8,880 bases of DNA from positions 1 through 8,880 of the forward strand of contig JAEXRM010000165.1 in NCBI GenBank assembly GCA_023440865.1. The letters are read 5' to 3'. The position numbers and the translations under genes were made by a program. The notes below the pieces were generated by a model. It searched no databases. It was not told where the DNA came from and saw only the letters and a program-made list of their open reading frames with translations. Source of the DNA: Bacillota bacterium (GTDB lineage Bacteria > Bacillota > Clostridia > DSM-8532). Positions 1-6,006 of the stretch are shown in pieces. Position 1 is the first letter of the stretch. Each line of letters opens with the position of its first letter.

Positions 1-395
1 CGCCGCAGGTCCGCGATTGCCGCATCAGGCGTCGTTCCCGGCGGATAGACACGGTCGAATCCCATGGCGCGGAACTTCTTCTCCACATCCTCGAACTGCT
101 GCTTGCCGACAACCAGATTGCCGCCCACATACATCAGGATGCCCTCGAGCCCCGCCTCGTCGCATTTCTGGCGCAGGCCCCGGCAGTCCATCTCGCCGTG
201 GCCGTAGAGCGAGGAGACGAGGATGGCGTCGGCGGCCGTCTCCAGCGCCGCGGCGATGTACTCCTCCTGCTGCACCATCACGCCAAGGTTGACGACCTTG
301 AAACCCGCCTGGGTGAAGGCGAACTCGAGGATGCGGTTCCCGACGGCGTGCACATCGGCGCCGATGACGCCCATGACGAGGGTTTTTTGTTCCAT
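1..395 (-). CDS. glmS: Glutamate mutase (methylaspartate mutase) small cobalamin-binding subunit S, 3' end cut by the window edge
   Basis: This is the B12-binding sigma subunit of coenzyme B12-dependent glutamate mutase (also called MutS or MamA, unrelated to DNA mismatch MutS or glucosamine synthase GlmS). With the large E subunit it interconverts L-glutamate and (2S,3S)-3-methylaspartate, the first step of methylaspartate-type glutamate fermentation in the cytoplasm. The cobalamin-binding signature is complete: D14-x-H16-x-x-G19, with H16 the expected lower cobalt ligand, then S61-x-L63 and G91-G92. Large parts read like the clostridial protein as I remember it, including the stretch around C71-R-G-L-R-Q-K-C-D-E-A-G and the segment RAMGFDRVYPPGT near the end. 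The family is about 137 residues; 131 codons are visible, so only a few are missing. AGGAAG sits eight bases before the ATG. It follows gntR on the same strand after 94 bases with no promoter or terminator that I can see, so the two are probably one operon. Partner subunit genes are expected just beyond the left edge. Confidence 0.95.
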   Translation of the reverse strand, partial: MEQKTLVMGVIGADVHAVGNRILEFAFTQAGFKVVNLGVMVQQEEYIAAALETAADAILVSSLYGHGEMDCRGLRQKCDEAGLEGILMYVGGNLVVGKQQFEDVEKKFRAMGFDRVYPPGTTPDAAIADLR

Positions 396-489
396 GGCGG
401 CAACTTCCTTTCGTTGTGGCGGTTCCCTGCCGGGTGCTTGTGGCCAGGCGAGGAAGCCGGCTGTGGCAAGGGGCCGGCGGATGCGCCGG
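396..489 (-). other. gntR-glmS intergenic gap
   Basis: This 94-base gap separates the regulator stop from the glutamate mutase start. I see the ribosome site of glmS (AGGAAG, near 402-407), but no convincing -35/-10 pair, no hairpin followed by a T run, and no cobalamin riboswitch. The simplest reading is read-through transcription from gntR. Confidence 0.5.
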
Positions 490-1500
490 TCAGGCGGGCT
501 TGCGGCCCATCATGGCGGCGATGCGCTCTTCCATATGGATCAGGCTGCCCCGTTCGAGGCAGTACATGAAGGGGATCAGTCGACCGCCCCTGTCGAGGAA
601 GGCCCGTTTCGCCTCGAGGTGCCATGCCTTGACGGCGGGCGGCGATTCCTGGCTGGAACCGGGCATCTCGTCGGGCGGCAAAATCACCGTGCCGCATGTG
701 GCCAGAACACGTGAAACCCCTTCCGCGTCGGACTCGAGCGCATGCGCGACGCCCGCGGTGGGAATGCCCATGGCGGCCAGGCGCTCGAGGATGATGCGGC
801 GGAAGGGCAGGCTGCGGGTGATGATGCCAAGCGTGGCGGCGGGGGGCAGGGATGCGATGGCCACCACGGTTTCCTGGCTGGGCGACACGGAAGCGCGCAC
901 AAGCTTCGGACGCAGATCCGGGAAAAGCGCGACAAGCTCGGCCTCATGTGTGATGGTCGTGAGCACGAGCGGAAATGGCTCAAATATGTCGGGCGGCAGT
1001 GCGCCGCCGCGGATGTCGTCCAGCAGCATCAATGAAATGTCGACGTCGGGCAGGAAGGCAAGCTGCTCGCGGAAGATGGCGAGCGCCTCCGGATTGCAGT
1101 CGACCGCCGCGATGCGGATCGTCGCGCCTGCCGTGCGGGCCGATTCGAGGCGCAGGGCGAACAGCGTGCCGATCTCGTCGACGGCGAAGCCGCGATCCAG
1201 CAAGGCATGAATGGCTTCGTCGATGCGTTCGACGGCGAAGTGCTTGTCCGATTCGGGAAGACTGCCGACCGCGCCGGCGATGAAGCTGCCCGCACCCTGG
1301 ATGGAAACCACCAGGCCCTCGCGCTTGAGCAGGTCGTAGGCCTTGTTGACGGTTCCCCGGGCGATATTGAGCCGCTCGGCGAGCTCGCGTTCCGTCGGGA
1401 GGCGGTCGCCGGGCTTCATGGCGCCACGGCGCAGACCGTCGCGGATGGACTGGACGATGTCGAGGTAGACGGGGCCGGAGCCGTGCAGCTGGATGTCCAC
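490..1500 (-). CDS. GntR-type transcriptional regulator with a large, unassigned effector domain; GTG start
   Basis: This is a DNA-binding repressor or activator of 336 residues. Residues 10-75 form a clear GntR winged helix-turn-helix: G9-P-V-Y, then P30-G-D-R-L-P-T-E-R-E-L-A, the recognition helix around A47-R-G-T-V-N-K-A-Y, and the wing E61-G-L-V...G69-x-G71-S-F. The T-V-N-K-A-Y-D-L-L pattern leans towards YtrA/MocR-like heads. Residues from about 110 to 336 do not show the FadR, UTRA or aminotransferase signatures that I know; alternating beta/alpha segments suggest two small Rossmann-like lobes, possibly binding a small metabolite. The start is GTG at 1500, chosen because GGAGGG lies six bases upstream; no in-frame ATG does better. 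Its position directly before glmS suggests that it controls glutamate mutase and itself. The ligand is unknown; glutamate, mesaconate or a histidine-breakdown product are guesses. Confidence 0.88.
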   Translation of the reverse strand: MDIQLHGSGPVYLDIVQSIRDGLRRGAMKPGDRLPTERELAERLNIARGTVNKAYDLLKREGLVVSIQGAGSFIAGAVGSLPESDKHFAVERIDEAIHALLDRGFAVDEIGTLFALRLESARTAGATIRIAAVDCNPEALAIFREQLAFLPDVDISLMLLDDIRGGALPPDIFEPFPLVLTTITHEAELVALFPDLRPKLVRASVSPSQETVVAIASLPPAATLGIITRSLPFRRIILERLAAMGIPTAGVAHALESDAEGVSRVLATCGTVILPPDEMPGSSQESPPAVKAWHLEAKRAFLDRGGRLIPFMYCLERGSLIHMEERIAAMMGRKPA

Positions 1501-1599
1501 CGGGTGCCCTCCACGAACGGATACTCCGCCTGGTTCCGGTGGTCGGAGGGTATCGTTGTCGCGATCCGCACGATCCGGGTTCAGGCGGGAAACAAAAAT

Positions 1600-1631
1600 G
1601 GTCTATACCAATATGATAATTGGTATAGACC
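1600..1631. promoter_or_regulatory. Perfect inverted repeat, 13-base arms: probable GntR-family operator, possibly also a terminator
   Basis: The arms are GGTCTATACCAAT (1600-1612) and its exact complement ATTGGTATAGACC (1619-1631), separated by six bases. Each arm contains an octamer of the form GT-n-TA-n-AC (1601-1608 and 1623-1630), the core published for HutC-subfamily GntR regulators. The left one extends to TGGT-CTAT-ACCA (1599-1610), one base from the TGGTCTAGACCA core of DasR/NagR sites. The two cores are 22 bases apart, two helical turns, which suits two dimers side by side. The loop is the predicted -10 box of gntR, so binding would block transcription. On the minus strand the stem is followed by ATTTTTGTTT, so it could also end transcripts arriving from the acetyltransferase gene. 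Confidence 0.65.
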
Positions 1632-1641
1632 CAAAATGCAA
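1613..1641 (-). promoter_or_regulatory. Likely sigma-70-type promoter of gntR (and glmS)
   Basis: Read on the minus strand, TTGCAT (1641-1636) is followed after exactly 17 bases by TATCAT (1618-1613), one base from the -10 consensus. Transcription would start near 1606, giving a leader of about 105 bases before the GTG. The local sequence is much richer in A and T than its surroundings. The -35 match is weak (three of six), so the promoter may need activation, or the box may be slightly misplaced. Confidence 0.55.
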
Positions 1642-1753
1642 GCGATCTTGCAAAAATGGTGTCGTGCATGCGCATTTGGTGGAAGGCATGCATGCTTTGC
1701 CGCACCGAGCCGGAACGGGTATCGGGCTGCAGGGCGCGCTGGAAGCGTGCAGC
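1632..1753 (-). other. Intergenic stretch downstream of the acetyltransferase
   Basis: Apart from the promoter elements at its left end, this stretch holds only short self-complementary words such as GCATGCATGC (about 1686-1695) and another GCATGC near 1667. I see no open reading frame with a ribosome site, and no hairpin with a T run closer to the acetyltransferase stop than the 1600-1631 repeat. Confidence 0.4.
1637..1652. promoter_or_regulatory. Second palindrome overlapping the gntR -35 box
   Basis: TGCAAG (1637-1642) and its complement CTTGCA (1647-1652) flank CGAT. The 16-base symmetric site covers five of the six bases of the predicted -35 box and lies five bases from the larger inverted repeat. 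Its size and symmetry resemble LacI/CcpA-type operators, though it does not match the cre consensus well. A second regulator acting on the same promoter is an inference. Confidence 0.4.
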
Positions 1754-2539
1754 CTATTCGAAGAATACCTTCAGCAGCCGGGTTTTCGTCACGAAGCCGG
1801 CGCTCTCGAGCGTCCGCTTGGAGTTGTGGTTGTAGTACCAGCAGCCGGGCAGGGCGCCCTGGCCCGCCTCCCGGCAGATGTCCTTCAGATGCAGGATGAT
1901 GCTGCGGCCCACGCCCTTTTCCCTGTGTGCGGGCATCACATACATGCCGATGCAGTCGAAGCCGGTGAAAATGCGGGTGCCCTCGCGCAGGCCGTACCCC
2001 AGGATGCCATCGTCCGAACGCAGTTCGTAGATCTCGTACGGCACATGCCCGTCGCGCACCTTCGGCGCGAGCACCTCGTCGAAGAAGTTCTCCGTCCGCG
2101 CGTTCACTTCATCCCATTGCTCCCGTGGAACCGGCAGCAGGCTTGCCCTTCCGTATTCCGGCGCGCGCATCGTCCTTCCGCTGTCGAGGAAGAAGTAGGC
2201 CTGCTTCTCGATGCGCACGTGCCTGTCCATGGCAAGCGAGAGAAACAGCTCGTCGCAGGTCGGCACGAAGGCGCAGGAGAGGCCGAATGTCGCGAGTGCC
2301 GCGTTGAATGCGGGCTGCGCCAGCCGCAGATCCGCAAGCCCGATGTGGAAGACGGTCAGCATCGTGTTCCCGTGGACCGCCAGCAGCCCGATCGTCCGAT
2401 CGCCATCCTGGATGCGGTGGCAGTCCGAATCCAGGATGTGGTCCTCCAGAAAGTTGTCGTAGACGCCTGAAAGCGTCGCCAGATAGGCTTGGAACAGATC
2501 GTCGCAGCCTTCCCGCGTTGTCCGGACGAATGTGATCAT
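1754..2539 (-). CDS. GNAT-family N-acetyltransferase
   Basis: This 261-residue cytoplasmic protein has a C-terminal GNAT domain that would transfer an acetyl group from acetyl-CoA to an amine. The acetyl-CoA pyrophosphate loop is visible as R206-E-K-G209-V-G211, preceded by the beta-4 strand (C-I-G-M-Y-V-M-P-A) and followed by the expected helix. A later asparagine/tyrosine-rich segment (C-W-Y-Y-N-H-N-S-K-R) fits the helix after motif B, and the A-G-F-V turn is typical of the family end. The first 120 residues or so are not recognisable by eye and may be a degenerate second GNAT fold, as in other proteins of about 260 residues. The ATG at 2539 is chosen over an upstream in-frame extension because GGGAGG stands six bases before it. 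It lies 121 bases behind the hexosaminidase on the same strand without an obvious terminator between, so an amino-sugar substrate is possible but unproven. Confidence 0.82.
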   Translation of the reverse strand: MITFVRTTREGCDDLFQAYLATLSGVYDNFLEDHILDSDCHRIQDGDRTIGLLAVHGNTMLTVFHIGLADLRLAQPAFNAALATFGLSCAFVPTCDELFLSLAMDRHVRIEKQAYFFLDSGRTMRAPEYGRASLLPVPREQWDEVNARTENFFDEVLAPKVRDGHVPYEIYELRSDDGILGYGLREGTRIFTGFDCIGMYVMPAHREKGVGRSIILHLKDICREAGQGALPGCWYYNHNSKRTLESAGFVTKTRLLKVFFE

Positions 2540-2660
2540 GGTGAACCTCCCGCCGCCGCGTGCATCGATGCGGCCATCCTTCCCCAGTCTCGCAGATGCG
2601 GGATCGGCGGGCAAGGGAACGGTCGGATAGAAGCAAAGGGGAGCACGCTTCGGTTCCGGT
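2540..2660 (-). other. Hexosaminidase-acetyltransferase intergenic gap
   Basis: This 121-base gap has the acetyltransferase ribosome site at its left end and no hairpin with a T run. I see no separate promoter for the acetyltransferase, so a shared transcript is the simplest reading. Confidence 0.4.
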
Positions 2661-4148
2661 TCAGTCCCATGCCACCGCCGGATCGGCATAATAGTTGATG
2701 CCCTGCAGCCGGAGCCGCCGCGCCATGGCCTTGAGGCGCTCCCGGTATTCCGGCCAGCTCCGCAGGTCCTTCGGCGTCCAGCCGACCTCGGCGTGTCCCA
2801 GCAGGCGCGGGAACACGAGGTTGTCGACATCGTCCGCCGTGACGGCGGTTTCCGTCCACAGGGGGCATTCGACGCCGAGCAGCTGCTCCTTCGGCATGAA
2901 GTCTGCGGGATCCCAGTTGTAGGCGGCATCGGTCGGCACGCAGCCGGCCCAGTCCAGGCCCAGCGGGTAGCCGGGGGCATACTTCAGATCGAGGTAGGCA
3001 TGCTTCGGGATGGAGGCGATCACCTTCATGCCCTTTTCCAGCGCCTTCGGGCTTTCGGGCTTCCACATCTGCAGCACGGCGGTCGACGGCGCCGTCTCCG
3101 CGCGCTCGAAATGGTTCCAGCCGATGGGTGTCTTGCCGTACTTGGCGGCAATGGCGCAGGCGCGGCCGATGAAGAGCGCGAAGTCCTCCGGCGTCGTCGC
3201 CTTCGCCTCGTCCCCCCCGATGTGGATATGGGCGCCGGGGGTGAGGGCGGCGACCTCGCGGAGGACATCGTCGACGAAGCGGTACGTCACCTCCTCACGG
3301 CACATCAGGGAGGAAAATCCCACCTCGATGCCGGTGTAGGTGTCGCGGCGCACGTTGTCCGGGTTGAGCTCGGCGTAGGCGGCCAGCGCGGCGTTCGTAT
3401 GGCCCGGCATGTCGATCTCGGGGACCAGGTCGATGTAGCGGGAACGCGCGTAGGCGACGAGCTCCCGGTAATCGTCCTGCGTGTAGAAGCCGCCCGGATC
3501 CCCGTTGACGGCAACCGGTCCGCAGATCTCCGTCAGGGCCGGCCAGGACTTGATCTCGAGGCGCCAGCCCTGGTCGTCGGTCAGGTGCAGGTGGAGCTTG
3601 TTGAACTTGAACCGCGCCAGCTGGTCGATGAGCCGCTTGACGGTCGCGACCGGGTGGAAGTGGCGCGCAACGTCGAGCATCATGCCGCGCCATGCGTAGA
3701 CGGGCGCATCCGCGATGTCGCAGCAGGGGAGAAGCCATTCGATCCCCGCCACCGGCTCCGGCGATTCGATATCGGGGGGGGCCAGCTGGCACAGGGTCTG
3801 GATGCCGCGAAAGATCCCCTCGGGGCTGCCGGCAAGGAGGCGGATGCCGGTTTCGGCAACGGTCAGGCGGTATGACTCGGGGCCTGGATGCGGTTCCGCA
3901 GAATCGACCACGAGGTGGATGGCTCCGGTTGTCGGCCTGCCGGACGCGCTGCAGGCAAACGGGTATCCGGTTGCCATGCGAAGCCGCTGTGCCAGATGGT
4001 CCGCAACACGTGCGAGCGCCGGGGCCTCCCCCGGGTTGTCCGCATGCCACTGGATGGCGACTTGTTCGGACAGGTGGAAGGAGCCCGTGTTCCAGACAAC
4101 GGAGACCGGTTTCGGGATGAGCGGACGATGCGGTGTGTATGCATGCAT
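2661..4148 (-). CDS. Glycoside hydrolase family 20 beta-N-acetylhexosaminidase, predicted intracellular
   Basis: This enzyme removes terminal beta-linked GlcNAc or GalNAc by substrate-assisted catalysis. Of 495 residues, about 10-140 look like the GH20 N-terminal alpha/beta domain and about 145-460 like the catalytic barrel. The catalytic pair D313-E314 stands in the H-I-G-G-D-E motif; E314 is the acid/base and D313 orients the acetamido group. Other conserved pieces are R162 before H-F-H-P (sugar-binding arginine), the K-L-H-L-H-L-T-D-D-Q-G-W-R-L-E motif, D246-M-P-G-H250, and later tryptophans in P-I-G-W, L-Q-M-W and L-W-T-E-T. There is no signal peptide or lipobox, so it probably acts on imported oligosaccharides. 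The start at 4148 has AAGGAG seven bases upstream; the in-frame extension to 4286 has no ribosome site and overlaps the promoter. It is the first gene of the leftward unit and probably cotranscribed with the acetyltransferase. Confidence 0.95.
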   Translation of the reverse strand: MHAYTPHRPLIPKPVSVVWNTGSFHLSEQVAIQWHADNPGEAPALARVADHLAQRLRMATGYPFACSASGRPTTGAIHLVVDSAEPHPGPESYRLTVAETGIRLLAGSPEGIFRGIQTLCQLAPPDIESPEPVAGIEWLLPCCDIADAPVYAWRGMMLDVARHFHPVATVKRLIDQLARFKFNKLHLHLTDDQGWRLEIKSWPALTEICGPVAVNGDPGGFYTQDDYRELVAYARSRYIDLVPEIDMPGHTNAALAAYAELNPDNVRRDTYTGIEVGFSSLMCREEVTYRFVDDVLREVAALTPGAHIHIGGDEAKATTPEDFALFIGRACAIAAKYGKTPIGWNHFERAETAPSTAVLQMWKPESPKALEKGMKVIASIPKHAYLDLKYAPGYPLGLDWAGCVPTDAAYNWDPADFMPKEQLLGVECPLWTETAVTADDVDNLVFPRLLGHAEVGWTPKDLRSWPEYRERLKAMARRLRLQGINYYADPAVAWD

Positions 4149-4171
4149 GATGCGACTCCTTGTCTTTTCGC

Positions 4172-4217
4172 GGCCAGGCGGCTGCCCGGCCGACATGCGG
4201 GTTGCCGGCGGCAACCC
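4172..4217 (-). repeat. Two consecutive hairpins in the hexosaminidase 5' leader
   Basis: GGGTTGCC (4199-4206) and GGCAACCC (4210-4217) make a perfect eight-base stem with a three-base loop. It would stand at the very 5' end of the transcript if the predicted start is right. Seven bases nearer the gene, GGCC-A-GGC (4172-4179) pairs with GCC-C-GGCC (4184-4191) around a four-base loop, with one mismatch. The ribosome site follows within about 12 bases. They could stabilise the mRNA, act as an operator at the transcription start, or limit initiation. They could also be chance in GC-rich DNA. Confidence 0.4.
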
Positions 4218-4225
4218 CTGTGGCG

Positions 4226-4255
4226 ATTCTACCCCGTCGGCAGGATCGGGTCCAA
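4226..4255 (-). promoter_or_regulatory. Candidate promoter of the hexosaminidase operon
   Basis: On the minus strand TTGGAC (4255-4250) is followed after 18 bases by TAGAAT (4231-4226), one base from the -10 consensus. Transcription would start near 4219 and give a leader of about 70 bases. The -10 box is good and the -35 box weak. No better pair is visible in the rest of the divergent region on this strand. Confidence 0.4.
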
Positions 4256-4510
4256 CGGTATCCGATGGTTTTTGGGATGCCGCCACCTGTTTCTTTCCCG
4301 CTAATCCGTTTGCTGCACCTTGATGCCGGCGTATCCCTTTAAAGCGGCTCCCCCCATGCCGGCCCCTGGCGAAGGCATGCCCCGGTGCCGGGCGGACGAA
4401 GCCACGCCATGTTGGAATGTGTCTTTTTTTTCAGATGTGGGAGGGGAACCTGCATGTCACCGTTCCTGCGATGCGGCGCCTGTGCCGGAGTGGTTTGTTT
4501 TTTGTCTCTA
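4256..4510. other. Middle of the divergent intergenic region
   Basis: I find no supported gene here. The stretch contains short inverted repeats (CATGCC at 4355-4360 with GGCATG at 4374-4379; CCCGG at 4381-4385 with CCGGG at 4388-4392), a run of eight T at about 4424-4431, and a T-rich tract near 4494-4503. None forms a convincing terminator. The word GAATGTGT at 4415-4422 recurs at 4538-4545 near the sorE promoter and may be a distant half-site. Confidence 0.35.
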
Positions 4511-4520
4511 TAGGGTGGAT

Positions 4521-4562
4521 TGTGTTGATTTGTGTCTGAATGTGTTGTAAAATGAGGACACA
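4521..4562. promoter_or_regulatory. Phased TGTGT(T/C) half-sites over the sorE promoter: candidate regulator binding site
   Basis: TGTGTT at 4521, TGTGTC at 4531 and TGTGTT at 4541 are spaced exactly 10 bases apart, one helical turn, and cover the region from the -35 box to just before the -10 box. GACACA at 4557-4562 is the inverted copy of the middle unit, just past the -10 box. Direct repeats of T-rich TGT words at about 10-base spacing are common in DeoR-family sugar operators, but no such regulator is in the window, so the assignment is an inference. Confidence 0.45.
4525..4553 (+). promoter_or_regulatory. Promoter of the sorE-E2-E3 operon
   Basis: TTGATT (4525-4530) and TAAAAT (4548-4553) are separated by exactly 17 bases. 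The first matches four of six -35 bases and the second five of six -10 bases. Transcription would begin near 4560, about 30 bases before the sorE ATG. This is one of the few AT-rich patches in the window and lies directly upstream of a strong ribosome site. Confidence 0.6.
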
Positions 4563-4590
4563 CTGCATAGCCCGCAAAGGGGGAGGACCC

Positions 4591-5859
4591 ATGACCACGA
4601 AAGCCGTCCGCATGTATGGCAAGCGCGATCTGCGCCTCGACACCTTCGAACTGCCGGAGATCCGTGAAGACGAGATCCTGGCGGATATCATCTCGGACAG
4701 CCTCTGCATGTCCTCCTGGAAGGCCGCAAACCAGGGCGGCGACCACAAGCGCGTGCCGAGCGACATCGCGGAGCATCCCGTCATCATCGGCCACGAATTC
4801 TGCGGCACCGTGCTCAAGGTCGGCTGCAAGTGGGCGGACCAGTTCAAGCCGGGCGACCGCTATGCCATCCAGCCTGCCCTGAACCTGCCGGAAAATCCGT
4901 ATGCCGCACCCGGCTACTCGTTCCGCTTCATCGGCGGCAGCGCCACCCACATCGTCATTCCGAACGAGGTCATGGCGCAGGGCTGCCTGCTGCCCTACGA
5001 TGGCGAGGCCTTCTTCCACGGGTCCCTTTCGGAGCCCATGAGTTGCATCGTGGGCGCTTTCCACGCGAGCTATCACACGGAGCAGGGCAGCTATGAGCAC
5101 AGGATGGGCATCATCCAGGGCGGAGACATGGCCATCCTTGCCGGCGTCGGCCCCATGGGGCTCGGCGCCATCGACCTGGCCATCCATGGCGATCGCAAGC
5201 CCGGTCTGCTCGTCGTCACCGACATCGACACCGCCCGCCTCGACCGCGCCGCCTCCCTCTACACCGTGGAGGAAGCGGCCGCCCATGGCGTGAAGCTGCT
5301 GTACGTCAACACCTCGGCACCCGACAAGGGCGTCGGCTACCTGCGTGGCTTGACGAAGGACGGCAAGGGCTTCGACGATGTATTCGTCTTTGCTCCTGTC
5401 CGACCCGTTGTCGAGATGGGCGACCGGCTGCTGGGTCACGACGGCTGCCTGAATTTCTTCGCCGGCCCGGGCAAGACCGACTTTGCCGCCGAGTTCAACT
5501 TCTACAACGTGCATTACAACGCCACACACATCGTGGGCACCAGCGGCGGGAACACGGCCGACATGATCGAGTCGCTGCGGCTGATGTCGTCCGGCCGCAT
5601 CAATCCTGCCTCGATGGTCACCCATGTCGGCGGCCTCGACTGCGTCGTCGACACCACCCTCGAGCTGCCGAGCATTCCCGGCGGCAAGAAGCTCATCTAC
5701 ACGCAGATCGCCATGCCGCTCACCGCGCTGGCAGACCTGGCCGAAAAGGGCAGGACGGACGCGCTGTACGCCGGGCTTGCCGATCGGGTCGCCAGGGCCA
5801 ACGGCCTGTGGTCGGTGGAGGCGGAGCAGTTCCTGCTCGCCAACGCGGCCAGGATCTGA
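4591..5859 (+). CDS. sorE: Zinc-binding dehydrogenase of the L-sorbose-1-phosphate reductase (SorE) family
   Basis: This is a 422-residue cytoplasmic medium-chain dehydrogenase. Family members reduce L-sorbose 1-phosphate to D-glucitol 6-phosphate with NAD(P)H. The start (M-T-T-K-A-V-R-M-Y-G-K-R-D-L-R-L), the S-L-C-M-S-S-W-K segment, G-H-E-F-C-G and the end F-Y-N-V-H-Y...G-T-S-G-G-N-T closely follow SorE as I remember it. Catalytic zinc ligands are likely C39, H68, E69 and E148. The nucleotide loop is G185-V-G-P-M-G190 with V-V-T-D at the next strand end. The four-cysteine structural zinc loop of classical alcohol dehydrogenases is absent. The start at 4591 has GGGGGAGG just upstream; an in-frame ATG at 4540 lies before the likely transcription start. 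It is the first gene of a unit that continues into E2 and E3 after 147 bases. The true substrate could be another ketose or ketose phosphate, because no sorbose transport or kinase gene is visible. Confidence 0.88.
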   Translation: MTTKAVRMYGKRDLRLDTFELPEIREDEILADIISDSLCMSSWKAANQGGDHKRVPSDIAEHPVIIGHEFCGTVLKVGCKWADQFKPGDRYAIQPALNLPENPYAAPGYSFRFIGGSATHIVIPNEVMAQGCLLPYDGEAFFHGSLSEPMSCIVGAFHASYHTEQGSYEHRMGIIQGGDMAILAGVGPMGLGAIDLAIHGDRKPGLLVVTDIDTARLDRAASLYTVEEAAAHGVKLLYVNTSAPDKGVGYLRGLTKDGKGFDDVFVFAPVRPVVEMGDRLLGHDGCLNFFAGPGKTDFAAEFNFYNVHYNATHIVGTSGGNTADMIESLRLMSSGRINPASMVTHVGGLDCVVDTTLELPSIPGGKKLIYTQIAMPLTALADLAEKGRTDALYAGLADRVARANGLWSVEAEQFLLANAARI

Positions 5860-5883
5860 AGCGCGGGACGGAGAGGGAACCAT

Positions 5884-5973
5884 GCCTGCCGCCTGCCGCC
5901 ATGAAAGACCGATGCGGCGGCATCGGCAGGCATTCGCCTGTTCAATGCAAGATCGTCTTGAACCGGATCCGGT
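5884..5973 (+). repeat. Series of short hairpins between sorE and E2
   Basis: Four self-complementary elements follow one another: CCGATGC/GCATCGG (5909-5926, four-base loop), CAGGC/GCCTG (5927-5940, four-base loop), CAAGA/TCTTG (5948-5960, three-base loop), and the 12-base palindrome ACCGGATCCGGT (5962-5973). In addition CGGCAGGC (5924-5931) can pair with either of two tandem GCCTGCCG copies (from 5884 and 5891), which would break the first two hairpins. Such alternatives are typical of attenuators or of processing sites that set different mRNA levels for neighbouring genes. There is no T run, so this is not a simple terminator. Confidence 0.4.
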
Positions 5974-6006
5974 CTCGTCGTATGACCGCATCCGAAGGAG
6001 GAACCC

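Noticed and set aside
396..489. A cobalamin riboswitch before glutamate mutase
   Set aside because: I looked for a B12-box-like element and a large structured leader; the 94-base gap is too short and shows nothing similar.
2540..2980. A long in-frame extension upstream of the acetyltransferase
   Set aside because: It overlaps the hexosaminidase coding region and encodes low-complexity residues; the ATG at 2539 has a strong ribosome site.
4149..4286. A 46-residue N-terminal extension of the hexosaminidase
   Set aside because: It has no ribosome site at 4286, overlaps the likely promoter and leader hairpins, and is not a signal peptide; the ATG at 4148 has AAGGAG at ideal spacing.
4320..4550. 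A 76-residue frame in the divergent intergenic region
   Set aside because: It has no ribosome site or recognisable protein, and it crosses the predicted sorE promoter and T-rich tracts.
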